DNA from: an uncultured Prevotellaceae bacterium | GTDB taxonomy: Bacteria; Bacteroidota; Bacteroidia; Bacteroidales; Muribaculaceae | Length of the DNA: 64,000 bases | Assembly: GCA_900322135.1 (NCBI GenBank) | Contig: ONYP01000003.1 | Span: 1-64,000 of the forward strand | Reading direction: 5' to 3' | Position numbers and translations under genes: made by a program | Shown: positions 52,896 to 61,641 of the stretch, piece after piece | How the letters are laid out: each line of letters starts with the position of its first letter | Numbering within the stretch: position 1 is the first letter of the stretch | The notes under the pieces: model-generated | What the model was told of the DNA's origin: nothing | Seen by the model: only the letters and a program-made list of their open reading frames with translations | The model's database searches: none

Positions 52896-53780
52896 TCAAA
52901 CGGTTTTAGGGTTGTTCAACACTTCTAACTGACCAGCAATCACCTGTTTAAGATATGCAATTACCTTATCGTCTTTACCATATTGCAGAATGCGCAGGAA
53001 ATTCATCAGTTGCAAGGGCATGTAATAATCCCTGTACCACTGGTACTTACCCGTGAAGTATTCGTCAATGGCCTTGTCGATTTTCTCGCTGACAATGCTC
53101 AAGCGGACCTTATCAAACGGCTTGTGGTACATCAATGTGGACCACAAGTAGGCAGTGTCCTGACGAATCTTGACTATATCCAGCAAGGGCGACTCGATGA
53201 ACGAATCCAGGAAGTCGATCAGGTAATAGTTATTGCCATTGAACAGGATGTTGCTGAAGGTGAGATCACCATGACAGGTGCCCACAGGCATCACCATATC
53301 ACCCACAGCGTTCATCACCTCGGAGGAGCGCTTGACCAGTTCCTGGGCCTCGGCATCATCCTTGAGGTGGGCGTTCTTCTCGACTTTGCGAGCGACATCG
53401 GCCATCTTGTCGGTAAGGATGTGTGAGGGCACGGTCTGCATTGTAGAGGCGTTAATCTCCAGGTCAATGAAGTACTTGATAGCGCCTATCAAGTATTTGA
53501 TCTGCTCAAAACCAGCATTCTCAAAATACTCAACAAAGTTCTTGGAGTAAACATACTCCATCTTGATGGTCGCCTCGTTGGGGGTCTGGACGACCTCAAA
53601 GATTTTGGGAACTCTGATGTGCTGATACTCAGTTTTGTATGCTTCGATCTGTTTGTTGGCCTGATTGACAAGTCGCGGCACATAGCCTGCATCGTGAGTG
53701 CTCTTGTGGATATGCAACTCATTATCCTCAGTCACGATGGTAATGTCACAACCTGAATGGCCTTGAATGTCAAGTTTCAT
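52896..53780 (-). CDS. Aminoglycoside phosphotransferase/choline kinase-like protein
   Basis: The 294-residue kinase-fold protein has the catalytic CHGDLTFSNILF (His170, Asp172, Asn177) and the metal-binding IDFLDSF (Asp189), as in APH and choline kinase families. It should phosphorylate a hydroxyl of a small molecule such as choline, ethanolamine, a polyol or a sugar. The N-terminal Lys used for ATP (KSTHD...) is less clear. It lies between a nucleotidyltransferase-like gene and a HAD phosphatase, suggesting one pathway to a phospho-substituent on the capsule. Confidence 0.85.
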   Translation of the reverse strand: MKLDIQGHSGCDITIVTEDNELHIHKSTHDAGYVPRLVNQANKQIEAYKTEYQHIRVPKIFEVVQTPNEATIKMEYVYSKNFVEYFENAGFEQIKYLIGAIKYFIDLEINASTMQTVPSHILTDKMADVARKVEKNAHLKDDAEAQELVKRSSEVMNAVGDMVMPVGTCHGDLTFSNILFNGNNYYLIDFLDSFIESPLLDIVKIRQDTAYLWSTLMYHKPFDKVRLSIVSEKIDKAIDEYFTGKYQWYRDYYMPLQLMNFLRILQYGKDDKVIAYLKQVIAGQLEVLNNPKTV

Positions 53781-53794
53781 AGTTTAGATGAGTA

Positions 53795-54346
53795 TTATAG
53801 GGTTATTTTAATGTAGTGTGCACCTGAGGCTTCGGCGGCCTGCAAGCCCACAGCAGAATCTTCAAAGATAAGGGTCTGGTCGGCCGTCACACCCAACCGT
53901 GACATGACGGTGTTGTAAATCTCCGGCGACGGCTTGCCGTTCACGACATCCTCACCAGCAAGGATCAGGTCAAAATCACCTGTTGCCCCGATATGGTTCA
54001 ACGCGTTGGTCAAATTCTTGGCCCGTGCCGTCGAAGCGACAGCCGTTAAACCACCGTTATGGCGGAACATCCTGATGAAGTCCAACAAGGGCTGATTGAC
54101 GCGCAACAAGCCGAAGTGGCTTGGATAGCAGTCGCCCTTGAGTGTGCGTATGCGCTTGCGGGTCTCGGCGTCCTCGATGCCCATCGCATCCATGAATCCG
54201 TCGAACCGCAGGCCATAGCACTTCCTGTAGTCTTCCTCGCTCAACGACAGTCCCACCTGGTCAAACGCTTCACGATAGGCATGATAGTTGGCCTGGAAGG
54301 TGTTGACAAGAGTTCCGTCAAAGTCAGTTACGATTGCTTTTATCAT
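53795..54346 (-). CDS. HAD-superfamily phosphatase
   Basis: The 183-residue HAD hydrolase has the nucleophile motif VTDFDGTLVNTF (Asp8, Asp10), AVASTARAKNL for motif II, a Lys in NGKPSPEIY (motif III) and IFEDSAVGLQAAEASG (motif IV), like the phosphoglycolate phosphatase/beta-phosphoglucomutase group. The likely substrate is a small phosphate ester produced or used by neighbouring kinase and nucleotidyltransferase genes. Similar small HAD enzymes occur in Campylobacter capsule loci in routes to CDP-polyols. 14-bp gap to the kinase. Confidence 0.87.
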   Translation of the reverse strand: MIKAIVTDFDGTLVNTFQANYHAYREAFDQVGLSLSEEDYRKCYGLRFDGFMDAMGIEDAETRKRIRTLKGDCYPSHFGLLRVNQPLLDFIRMFRHNGGLTAVASTARAKNLTNALNHIGATGDFDLILAGEDVVNGKPSPEIYNTVMSRLGVTADQTLIFEDSAVGLQAAEASGAHYIKITL

Positions 54347-54355
54347 GTTTAATTA

Positions 54356-55348
54356 TTAATTCTTTCGGATTAAGGCTTTCTCGGCCTGCATCAGCAATGC
54401 CGACACTACAAGGCTTGAACAGAATACCACAAGATAAACCAGTAAAATATTCTTGGGCCACAGGCTGGACTGCTGGAACATCGAGCGTGTCATCGATGAA
54501 AAGAAAACGGCATGGACAAACCACATATAGAGTGACAACCTGCCTAGTTTAATGAGCGCGGCCCGCATGTTCGACAACTGCCGTTGCTGCAGCAAAGCCA
54601 CCGCTACCAGTGCCATAGCCGGAACGATAACAGTGAATGTGCAGAAGCCATAGATGTCCCTCGACATGCAGCCGGCAGCCAACAATACAGCCATGGCCAA
54701 AATCAATTCTATTGTCGAGAATCGGTGCTTGATGAAACCCCATCCTGTTTTAGCCATAAAACATCCGATGACCAGCACAGGAGTATAGAACAGACATTCA
54801 CGGACTGCCTTAAGCCAGATGTCATCAGATTTTATCAAAAAGCTAGCCACCGCGCACACAGCAACGCTCAGCAGGACAGCCCATATGTGCAAGCCGTTGA
54901 CCAAACGGGAAATCAAGGGCAAAGCGAGCATTGCATAGATATAAAAATAGATATACCAATTGGCGCAGGAATAAGCGCTAGAAAAGCCAAACAGATTGAG
55001 CAGAACAGTCTTCAATTGAGGTTTGTTGCCCGCGAGCGCTCCCAATGCGACAAAAACCAACAGCAAGGCCCAATAACGCGCAAGCAGTCTCCAGATGTGA
55101 GAGAGGGAATATCGAATAGGGCGATGAGGTTTCAACGCATAGCCGTAGGCTGTCACGAACATGAAAAGCCCGACACAGACTTTTCCAAGCACCATTAGCC
55201 GAAGGATGACAATATTGGACAAAACGGCATCAGGTTTGACATAGTAATCCTTGATGAGCACATGGTGCATGATCATCAGCAGGATGGCAATACCTTTCAG
55301 TGCCGTGGAGTCATCTCGATTGAGCGAAACCGGCAATGGTTGACGCAT
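54356..55348 (-). CDS. Acyltransferase-3 family membrane protein
   Basis: The 330-residue polytopic protein has STALKGIAILLMIMHHVLIK with the double His in helix 1, and FMFVTAYGYALKP; it ends with GRLSLYMWFVHAVFF. It is a glycan O-acyltransferase related to the gene at 45660. Nine bp separates it from the nucleotidyltransferase upstream. Substrate unknown. Confidence 0.88.
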   Translation of the reverse strand: MRQPLPVSLNRDDSTALKGIAILLMIMHHVLIKDYYVKPDAVLSNIVILRLMVLGKVCVGLFMFVTAYGYALKPHRPIRYSLSHIWRLLARYWALLLVFVALGALAGNKPQLKTVLLNLFGFSSAYSCANWYIYFYIYAMLALPLISRLVNGLHIWAVLLSVAVCAVASFLIKSDDIWLKAVRECLFYTPVLVIGCFMAKTGWGFIKHRFSTIELILAMAVLLAAGCMSRDIYGFCTFTVIVPAMALVAVALLQQRQLSNMRAALIKLGRLSLYMWFVHAVFFSSMTRSMFQQSSLWPKNILLVYLVVFCSSLVVSALLMQAEKALIRKN

Positions 55349-55357
55349 GTCAAAACT

Positions 55358-56095
55358 TTATTGAAAGTTTTTCAACTCCTCGGGGGTGCCGTAGGAATAA
55401 TACTCCTCCATTGTCGCCAATCTCACGACCTTGCCCTCGGCAAGGAGGTAGTTGTAAAGCAACGACACATAGAATTCGGGCTTGCCATGGGTGCCGTCGT
55501 CTATCAACTGGTGGGCAATGCGCTTAAAATCCTTGCCGCTGCCAAAAAAGTAGGCCCCGCACAAGGCATGGGAAGAAATGGGTTCCTTCTCGGCAGTGCG
55601 CAACACGCGGCCCTCATCATCGACCTGGGCATAGCTATATCGTGGATTGTCGGACTCAAACGACACCAAAGCACCGCCATCGGCCTCATCGGCAGGCACT
55701 GCGAGTGCTGCTGCGACCAGCTCATTGTAACGCCTGCTGCGGAACTCCAGGTCACAGTCCATCACTACCACGGCATCCTCATCATCGATGGCTGGCTCGG
55801 CCACAAGGCAGGTCTCAACCGCGCCACGCGTCGTCTTCAGCACCGAGAATACCCTGGCTGACGGCAGTATATCCTTGATTAAGCGGTCGATGTGCTGGTT
55901 ATCGATGTGTTCCTGGCGCACAATGAAACTGTACTTCATTTCGACGCCATCGATGGCCACGCTGCCTATTGCGCGCTGGAACAAAGGTATCCCTCGCAAC
56001 TCAATCAACGGTTTCGGGGTAGTCCAGCCGGCTTTGGCAAACCGAGAGCCCTCGCCTGCCATCGGCATGACTATATGTAAATTTCTCATATCCAT
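55358..56095 (-). CDS. Nucleotidyltransferase (LicC/sugar-phosphate type)
   Basis: The 245-residue enzyme has the NTP-binding signature MPMAGEGSRFAKAGWTTPKP (residues 10-29), followed by VVMDCDLEFRSRRYNELVA for the metal and sugar site. It transfers a nucleoside monophosphate to a phosphorylated substrate; LicC (phosphocholine cytidylyltransferase) and HddC-type sugar enzymes are close in pattern. The product is probably a CDP- or GDP-activated group for a capsule transferase in this cluster. The start is ATG 56095; a second ATG at 56089 would give MRNLHIVMPMAG. Confidence 0.87.
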   Translation of the reverse strand: MDMRNLHIVMPMAGEGSRFAKAGWTTPKPLIELRGIPLFQRAIGSVAIDGVEMKYSFIVRQEHIDNQHIDRLIKDILPSARVFSVLKTTRGAVETCLVAEPAIDDEDAVVVMDCDLEFRSRRYNELVAAALAVPADEADGGALVSFESDNPRYSYAQVDDEGRVLRTAEKEPISSHALCGAYFFGSGKDFKRIAHQLIDDGTHGKPEFYVSLLYNYLLAEGKVVRLATMEEYYSYGTPEELKNFQ

Positions 56096-56122
56096 CTTTT
56101 TTTTGCTACAACTGATGTGCTA

Positions 56123-57199
56123 TCATTTCAGGGCTCCGTCCAAGAAATCGATGCTTTTCTTGCGCATGCCTTCCAGGCGTGCGGTGACATCCTGCCAGTC
56201 GATCTTTGTTTCATCAGGCTCGACGGGATGACTATCGGACAACAGTCGTTGTTCCAATCCCAATGCCTTGAGCAGGCTTGCCACTCTTTCCAGGCCTCGC
56301 CATGGGCTGCAGAGGTTATAAAACTCCTTACCGAAGAGGATGCTGAACACCGTGCCATGGAACGAGTCGGTCACAACAAACGAAGCATTGCTGAATATTG
56401 CCAGCCATTGCTGAATCGTGAAGTGCGATTTCCACCCCGCTGAAAAATACCTGACTTTTAATCCTCTGTCGGCAGCAAGTTGACTAAAGAATTTCTCCTT
56501 GGCTGAATTGTGGTCAAGACAGTAGACGGCCAGATAGGGTTCGCTGCTGTCCCACTCATGATCAATGATTTCATCATACTCACTTGCATTAAGCAGCAAG
56601 GTCGGGTCTAACACGCACTGGGCTTCCACCCCCAAGTATTCCCGGCACAGGTCTACCCCACTTGCCTCGCGAACCGAGATGGCATCCATCTGCTGTGCCA
56701 ATTTAGCGCAAGCCGCAGTCTGTTGGGGAGTGTACTCCCACTCATCGATGCCGAATGATGCCGCATAGGCGACTCTCTTGATGGGCATACCTGCCGTGAA
56801 GCGCAGATACAGGTCCTCGATGTGGTCGGGACTGTAGACGGCACGCCACACCTGGTCGCTACCCACGACGACTGCGTCCATGCCATAGCGCTTTACCACA
56901 CTGCGCTTGTAGCGCCACATCACCTCGGTCTTGTTGATGTGCTGTTCAATGAATCGGCCCATCGTCTCGCTGCGTATAGCGCCATGATAGCGACGCGGCA
57001 TGGGATATTTTTTACCACACGCACGCATCAGTTTAGCACGCAGGTAGTTAAATATATAATGGGGGGTAGAGAATCGCTGGTAGGCATCAATCGTGATGGG
57101 TTCGTGGCCCAGGCGTTTAAGCACCTTTTGCAAAGCCCAATTCTGGATAATGCCGCCGTAATTCATCTCCAGCGGCTGTGTCACTATCCCTACACGCAT
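56123..57199 (-). CDS. Polysaccharide pyruvyl transferase
   Basis: The 358-residue protein of the pyruvyl transferase family starts MRVGIVTQPLEMNYGGIIQN, and has VVGSDQVWRAVYSPD and SFVVTDSFHGTVFSILFGK near the C-terminus, all family hallmarks. It adds a pyruvate ketal from phosphoenolpyruvate to a sugar of the glycan, giving negative charge. It lies 39 bp after the TagF-like gene and 27 bp before the nucleotidyltransferase. Confidence 0.92.
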   Translation of the reverse strand: MRVGIVTQPLEMNYGGIIQNWALQKVLKRLGHEPITIDAYQRFSTPHYIFNYLRAKLMRACGKKYPMPRRYHGAIRSETMGRFIEQHINKTEVMWRYKRSVVKRYGMDAVVVGSDQVWRAVYSPDHIEDLYLRFTAGMPIKRVAYAASFGIDEWEYTPQQTAACAKLAQQMDAISVREASGVDLCREYLGVEAQCVLDPTLLLNASEYDEIIDHEWDSSEPYLAVYCLDHNSAKEKFFSQLAADRGLKVRYFSAGWKSHFTIQQWLAIFSNASFVVTDSFHGTVFSILFGKEFYNLCSPWRGLERVASLLKALGLEQRLLSDSHPVEPDETKIDWQDVTARLEGMRKKSIDFLDGALK

Positions 57200-57238
57200 A
57201 TCCTTCTTGTTATTAAAATTATTTTCAAAGCCTTAGGC

Positions 57239-58510
57239 TCAACTGATGCCCAAGCTTTGTTTCATATCAGTCACAATAAACCGGCTCGTGGTGCCCGAAA
57301 CATTCGGCCTGAGCACGGTATTAAAGAAACGGTTGCGTTGTTCTTGTTTCGGGTCTTCACCGTCAAGAACAACATGCTCGATAAACTCTCGCACCTGAGC
57401 CTCGTTGTGAACGATATAGTGCTGTTCAAGAGCTGCGCGGCCAAATTCAGAATGTCCGTCCAGTATTCGTTCAAAGTCGGTTGAGACAAAAGCCACAGGT
57501 TTGTTGACAAAGAGATACTCAGCAGTGAATGAACCGCAATCGTGTATCATCGCATCGGATGTCTTGAACAAGTCAACAAATCCTTCGGTTTCTAATTGGG
57601 TGTTCTCAAGGCTCGCCCACTTGTTGTAATACTCGTCAACCCTCTCCTTATCCCAATCGGAGTATTTATATAGTTCATCCCTCAACCAGGGGTGCGGCTT
57701 GAATGCGATCTGAAGTTTGCCTTTATATTGCTCAGCAATCTCCAGCATCAGCTGAGACATCCACAAGAAGTTAGAACGCCTTGGGAGCAAGGAGCTTATG
57801 GGCAAAATCGAGAAATGCGGTGCCCAAATCAGTCGCTTGACGGACCTGTCCTTGATTTTCCACACATCATTTTCCTCGCTGCTCAGGTATTTGTCCAAAT
57901 TATGATACCCCGACACCACCCAATTGCGTCCATGATTCCTTGCTACTCGAGCCGCCATGTCTTTCTCGTTGCTCAACGGGCAGTATACCTTCCAGGCCAA
58001 ATTGTGGATTGGCAGGTCACACAACAGGCGGTCATCCTTGACCACATTGACAGCATAAGGGATATAGCAAATGAGCCTTGAGGTAAAGTTGAAGTAACTG
58101 TGGTCGGGCACATACTGATCGTCATAGGGTTGCGGATAGAATACAATGTCAGGATTTATCTTGCCCTTGACATCATAACCCTCATCATGCTGATCGTCAA
58201 AGTCGATGTAAGCGATGCCCTGAGCGTCAAAGAAACTTCTCAATGCCTTCAAAACCGCAGACCTCTGTTCGGGTGTGTATTGACGGGCGCCAGTAAGAAC
58301 AATATGACAATTGAAACACTCCTCCCGTGACAACAGGTCATAGATTCCCTGATAATGCCACATGGCCACATTCATGGCAAAGAAGACAACCTCGATTCTG
58401 TCCTTCTGGCCAACCTCGTTTACCCTCTTTTTCAAGATGGAAGGATAAAGCGCATTGACATACAGCTTGAAGCCTTGCCGTCTAGCTTGCTTGATGAGCC
58501 AGTTAGCCAT
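57239..58510 (-). CDS. CDP-glycerol glycerophosphotransferase-like protein (TagF-like)
   Basis: The 423-residue protein has the GT-B layout of TagF/TagB-type enzymes: IWAPHFSILPISSLLPRRS, AFKPHPWLRDELYK (the conserved KPHP), and DAMIHDCGSFTAEYLFVNKP, which matches the C-terminal signature D-x-x-x-H-D-C-x-S. Such enzymes transfer polyol phosphate units (glycerol-P or ribitol-P) from CDP-polyols, building teichoic-acid-like chains or single substituents. It directly follows the SDR/cytidylyltransferase fusion and overlaps it by 8 bp, so the CDP-activated donor is very probably made by that protein. Confidence 0.9.
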   Translation of the reverse strand: MANWLIKQARRQGFKLYVNALYPSILKKRVNEVGQKDRIEVVFFAMNVAMWHYQGIYDLLSREECFNCHIVLTGARQYTPEQRSAVLKALRSFFDAQGIAYIDFDDQHDEGYDVKGKINPDIVFYPQPYDDQYVPDHSYFNFTSRLICYIPYAVNVVKDDRLLCDLPIHNLAWKVYCPLSNEKDMAARVARNHGRNWVVSGYHNLDKYLSSEENDVWKIKDRSVKRLIWAPHFSILPISSLLPRRSNFLWMSQLMLEIAEQYKGKLQIAFKPHPWLRDELYKYSDWDKERVDEYYNKWASLENTQLETEGFVDLFKTSDAMIHDCGSFTAEYLFVNKPVAFVSTDFERILDGHSEFGRAALEQHYIVHNEAQVREFIEHVVLDGEDPKQEQRNRFFNTVLRPNVSGTTSRFIVTDMKQSLGIS

Positions 58511-59660
58511 TGTTTTGCCTCGAGATAATAATGTTGCGGATTTGGGTGCTGCTGGTACCCATGGTGTACGGGAAATAGATTATTTTCACGCCTTTATCGG
58601 CGAAATATTCCTCGTAACGATTAAAACGCTCAGTTCCCTTATAGTCAGACCCCACAAACAGGTAATCATATTTCACCATCCCGGTTTTATACACATCGGA
58701 ATCCTCCCGCATCGAAGGGATGACCTGATCCACCCACTTGATGTTGCGCACGATTTCCATACGCTCCTCAAATGGGATAAAGGTATCCTTGCCCTTGTGA
58801 GATGCGTCCTTGTGCACCCCAACAACCAGATAATCGCAGTACTGCTTGGCACGCTTCACCATATTGAGATGTCCGACATGGAACAGGTCCCATGTGCCGC
58901 TCATGTAGCCGATTTTCACTTGAGGGTTCAAATTGAAACGACCACTCTTCATCTTGTAGCGGTAACTATCAATGCCAAACTCGCGGGCATTGCTATGGTA
59001 ACGCTCGATGACACCCTTAAATACCGTTTCATAGTCGGGGATGAACAGGGTCTCATGGGCCATCATCCGCTCGACGATTTCGGCCGCCAGCGCAGAGGTC
59101 AGCGACAAGTCGTTGTCGCCTCCATTGAAACGAGTGCCCTTGATTGAGCCAGGCGACACATCGAGAATCCTGTTAGGCGAGCCGCACATCTCAAGTTCCA
59201 CATTCAGCGACTCGATAGCCCTGCACACAGCTGCCTTGGTTGCACTATACAGGGCGAACAACGGTGAGGACACCCACCCTGCAATGCTGCCCATTACAGC
59301 GCAATAGAAGGGTTCAGGCTGCTGCATCCGTGGGAAGAAATGACGCAAAACCGCTATTGCTGAAACGGCATTCACCTGGAACTCGTTGCGGATCTCGATC
59401 TGGTCTATGCTCTCAAATGGCGCTACACGGCCAAATCCTGCAGTGAATACCAAAGCATCTACATCTGAGCAGTCAGGCAGATAATCCAAATCGCCATCGA
59501 GAAGGTTATGGCGGACGAAGCTCACATTGGCAGGCAAATCGACAGCAGGACTGTCCTTGTCGACAATCACCACCCGTGTCGAGCCCTGATGTGCCAAGTG
59601 CCGAGCTATGGCAAGCCCGATGCCGTTACTGCCACCTATTACCAAAGCCTTTTCCATCAT
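58503..59660 (-). CDS. SDR reductase fused to glycerol-3-phosphate-type cytidylyltransferase
   Basis: The 385-residue protein has two domains. Residues 1-210 are an SDR with GGSNGIG (9-15), Ser125, Tyr138 and Lys142 (YSATK). Residues about 245-380 are a TagD/TarD-type cytidylyltransferase with GYMSGTWDLFHVGH (HxGH at 261-264), PFEERMEIVRNIKWVDQVI and the C-terminal SSTQIR (370-375). Known Bcs1-like fusions (H. influenzae) join a TarI-type cytidylyltransferase at the N-terminus and an SDR at the C-terminus to make CDP-ribitol; here order and cytidylyltransferase class differ. It probably reduces a keto-sugar phosphate and activates the polyol phosphate for the overlapping TagF-like enzyme. Its ATG overlaps the stop of the upstream GT2 (ATGA). 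Confidence 0.93.
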   Translation of the reverse strand: MMEKALVIGGSNGIGLAIARHLAHQGSTRVVIVDKDSPAVDLPANVSFVRHNLLDGDLDYLPDCSDVDALVFTAGFGRVAPFESIDQIEIRNEFQVNAVSAIAVLRHFFPRMQQPEPFYCAVMGSIAGWVSSPLFALYSATKAAVCRAIESLNVELEMCGSPNRILDVSPGSIKGTRFNGGDNDLSLTSALAAEIVERMMAHETLFIPDYETVFKGVIERYHSNAREFGIDSYRYKMKSGRFNLNPQVKIGYMSGTWDLFHVGHLNMVKRAKQYCDYLVVGVHKDASHKGKDTFIPFEERMEIVRNIKWVDQVIPSMREDSDVYKTGMVKYDYLFVGSDYKGTERFNRYEEYFADKGVKIIYFPYTMGTSSTQIRNIIISRQNNG

Positions 59661-60622
59661 TTGCCCCTCGACTCCTTGTATCTCATCACGGCATCATATA
59701 TCCACGGCAACCTGTAACCGGCCATTGAACGCAACTTGCTCACCGTGCCGATACCGCTATGAAGAAACTCGCCTAAAGTCTCTTTAAAGATTGCCTTGCA
59801 ACGGGCATTAGCCTCTTGTTTTACCTCACGGTCACTGGCATGACGCCTGATGAACAACATGACCGAATACATGGCCTTGAGTGCCATGGCCCTATATTCC
59901 CTATTGCCCTCGGGTATCTCATCCAGACACATCTTGTAAGAGTCGATGCGATCCAGGTAGGGCATCGTTATTCCACTGTGCATAATCGAATTAATCCTTT
60001 GAATATAATAGTACATTTTTTCCTCAACCAATACAGCCAAATGCATTCTCAATGCCATTCGATTGAGCCATTCCAAGTCCTCGGCTCCGGTATTCCTGAA
60101 CGGCAACGATTCAAGCAAGGATCTTTTATATAATTTGTTCCAGACGACTTGGTACTGGAAGTTGACCGCAAACATCTTACCGAGATAATCGGCTTGCGAT
60201 ATCACCTTGGGCTCGGGCATCACCATTTCACTGCTTTGCTCCAGTACCTTGACTTCCTTCTCGGTCACTTTGACGCCATGCACCATCGAGAAGTCATAAT
60301 CCCCGCTCTCGATTGCGCCGAGCAGCGTTTCCATCATTAGCGGGTGAATCTGGTCATCGCCGTCGACAAACATGATATAGTCGCCAACGGCCATATCCAG
60401 ACCGCTGTTGCGGGCCTCAGAGACGCCAGCGTTGGCCTTGTGCAGCACGCGGATGCGCTTGTCGGCTCCGGCAAACTGGTCACACACATCGGCCGAGCCG
60501 TCGGTGGAGCCATCGTCAACCAGAATCAGTTCGAAGTCAGTGACCGTAGAGCGCAGAATGCTCTCGATGCAGTCGGCCAGATAACTACCGAGGTTATATA
60601 CCGGGACAATGACAGAAATCAT
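59657..60622 (-). CDS. Glycosyltransferase family 2
   Basis: The 321-residue GT-A enzyme starts MISVIVPVYNLGSYLADCIE and has LILVDDGSTDGSADVCDQF and YIMFVDGDDQIHPLMMETLL. It is a paralog of the next upstream gene (60647), sharing the VDGDD-x-IHPLM-x-ETL pattern and the DYDFSMV segment. It adds one sugar. Its stop overlaps the start of the fusion gene. Confidence 0.92.
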   Translation of the reverse strand: MISVIVPVYNLGSYLADCIESILRSTVTDFELILVDDGSTDGSADVCDQFAGADKRIRVLHKANAGVSEARNSGLDMAVGDYIMFVDGDDQIHPLMMETLLGAIESGDYDFSMVHGVKVTEKEVKVLEQSSEMVMPEPKVISQADYLGKMFAVNFQYQVVWNKLYKRSLLESLPFRNTGAEDLEWLNRMALRMHLAVLVEEKMYYYIQRINSIMHSGITMPYLDRIDSYKMCLDEIPEGNREYRAMALKAMYSVMLFIRRHASDREVKQEANARCKAIFKETLGEFLHSGIGTVSKLRSMAGYRLPWIYDAVMRYKESRGK

Positions 60623-60646
60623 CTTTCAAGATATGAAAGCCCGCAG

Positions 60647-61630
60647 TTATTTTGCGATGTGAGCCATCAGCAATTTATATAGCGACGGGAAGCGGTAAAA
60701 GGCAACGATTTTCAACTTATCAATCATCGACAGGTCGGAATGCCACAACTCCTTGCCCGCGTAGCCGTGCATCTGCTTGCCAAAGGATTTCACATCACCC
60801 AGAAAAGGCACCTGTTTCTTCGCACTCTTGTATCGCTGATAGAAGTATGTCTTGTACAGGTAAGCCAGGCAACAAGACCTGCCATGACGGTCAGTCTCGG
60901 GTAATTGGTCAAGGCACATCATCACTGTACCTAATTGATCGATGATGCCACGGCCAAATTTCCTGTGCATGATTGAGGCACCATGCTGGACATAATAGTA
61001 CAGTTCACGCTCAACGACAACAGCTCGGCGGGCCTTGAGAAAGACTCGGGTGTTCCACTCGAGGTCTTCATTGGGCACTTGCATGAAAGGTATTGCCTCA
61101 ATCAGTGACTTCCTGTAAAGTTTGTTCCACACCACCTGGTACTGGAAAGTGGTGAGGTCAAACAGGTGCTGCATCAACTCCTCCTGGGGTATCTCCACAG
61201 GTTTCAGCTGGAGTTCTTCTTCGGACTGTGCTGCCTTATATCTTGCCACATCGCCCTCGTCAATACTCCGTCCCAGCACCATAGAAAAATCATAATCCCC
61301 GCTCTCGATGGCACGCACAAGCGTCTCGAGCATCAGCGGGTGAATCATATCGTCACCATCGACAAAGAGGATATATTTCCCTCTTGCTCTTGACAATCCG
61401 TTATTGCGGGCTGCTGCGATGCGGGTATTGGCTTGGTGGATAACGCTGACGCGCTCATCGCGAGCGGCCCACTTGTCGCATATATCCTCTGATCCATCGG
61501 TTGAGCCGTCGTCGACCAGAATCACCTCCATGTCGGGGTAAGTCGAGCGCATAATGCTGCCGATGCAATCGTCAAGGAACTTCGCGACATTATAAATCGA
61601 GACGATTATCGAAACCATGGTTCTAGTCAT
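60647..61630 (-). CDS. Glycosyltransferase family 2
   Basis: The 327-residue GT-A enzyme has MVSIIVSIYNVAKFLDDCIG, VILVDDGSTDGSEDICDKW and YILFVDGDDMIHPLMLETLV. The ATG at 61630 gives four extra residues; 61618, which starts at the canonical MVSIIVSIYN, is equally possible. Paralog of 59657, so the two are a tandem duplicate that may now add different sugars. It lies 11 bp after the acyltransferase at 61642. Confidence 0.92.
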   Translation of the reverse strand: MTRTMVSIIVSIYNVAKFLDDCIGSIMRSTYPDMEVILVDDGSTDGSEDICDKWAARDERVSVIHQANTRIAAARNNGLSRARGKYILFVDGDDMIHPLMLETLVRAIESGDYDFSMVLGRSIDEGDVARYKAAQSEEELQLKPVEIPQEELMQHLFDLTTFQYQVVWNKLYRKSLIEAIPFMQVPNEDLEWNTRVFLKARRAVVVERELYYYVQHGASIMHRKFGRGIIDQLGTVMMCLDQLPETDRHGRSCCLAYLYKTYFYQRYKSAKKQVPFLGDVKSFGKQMHGYAGKELWHSDLSMIDKLKIVAFYRFPSLYKLLMAHIAK

Positions 61631-61641
61631 TAAGTAAGAAT

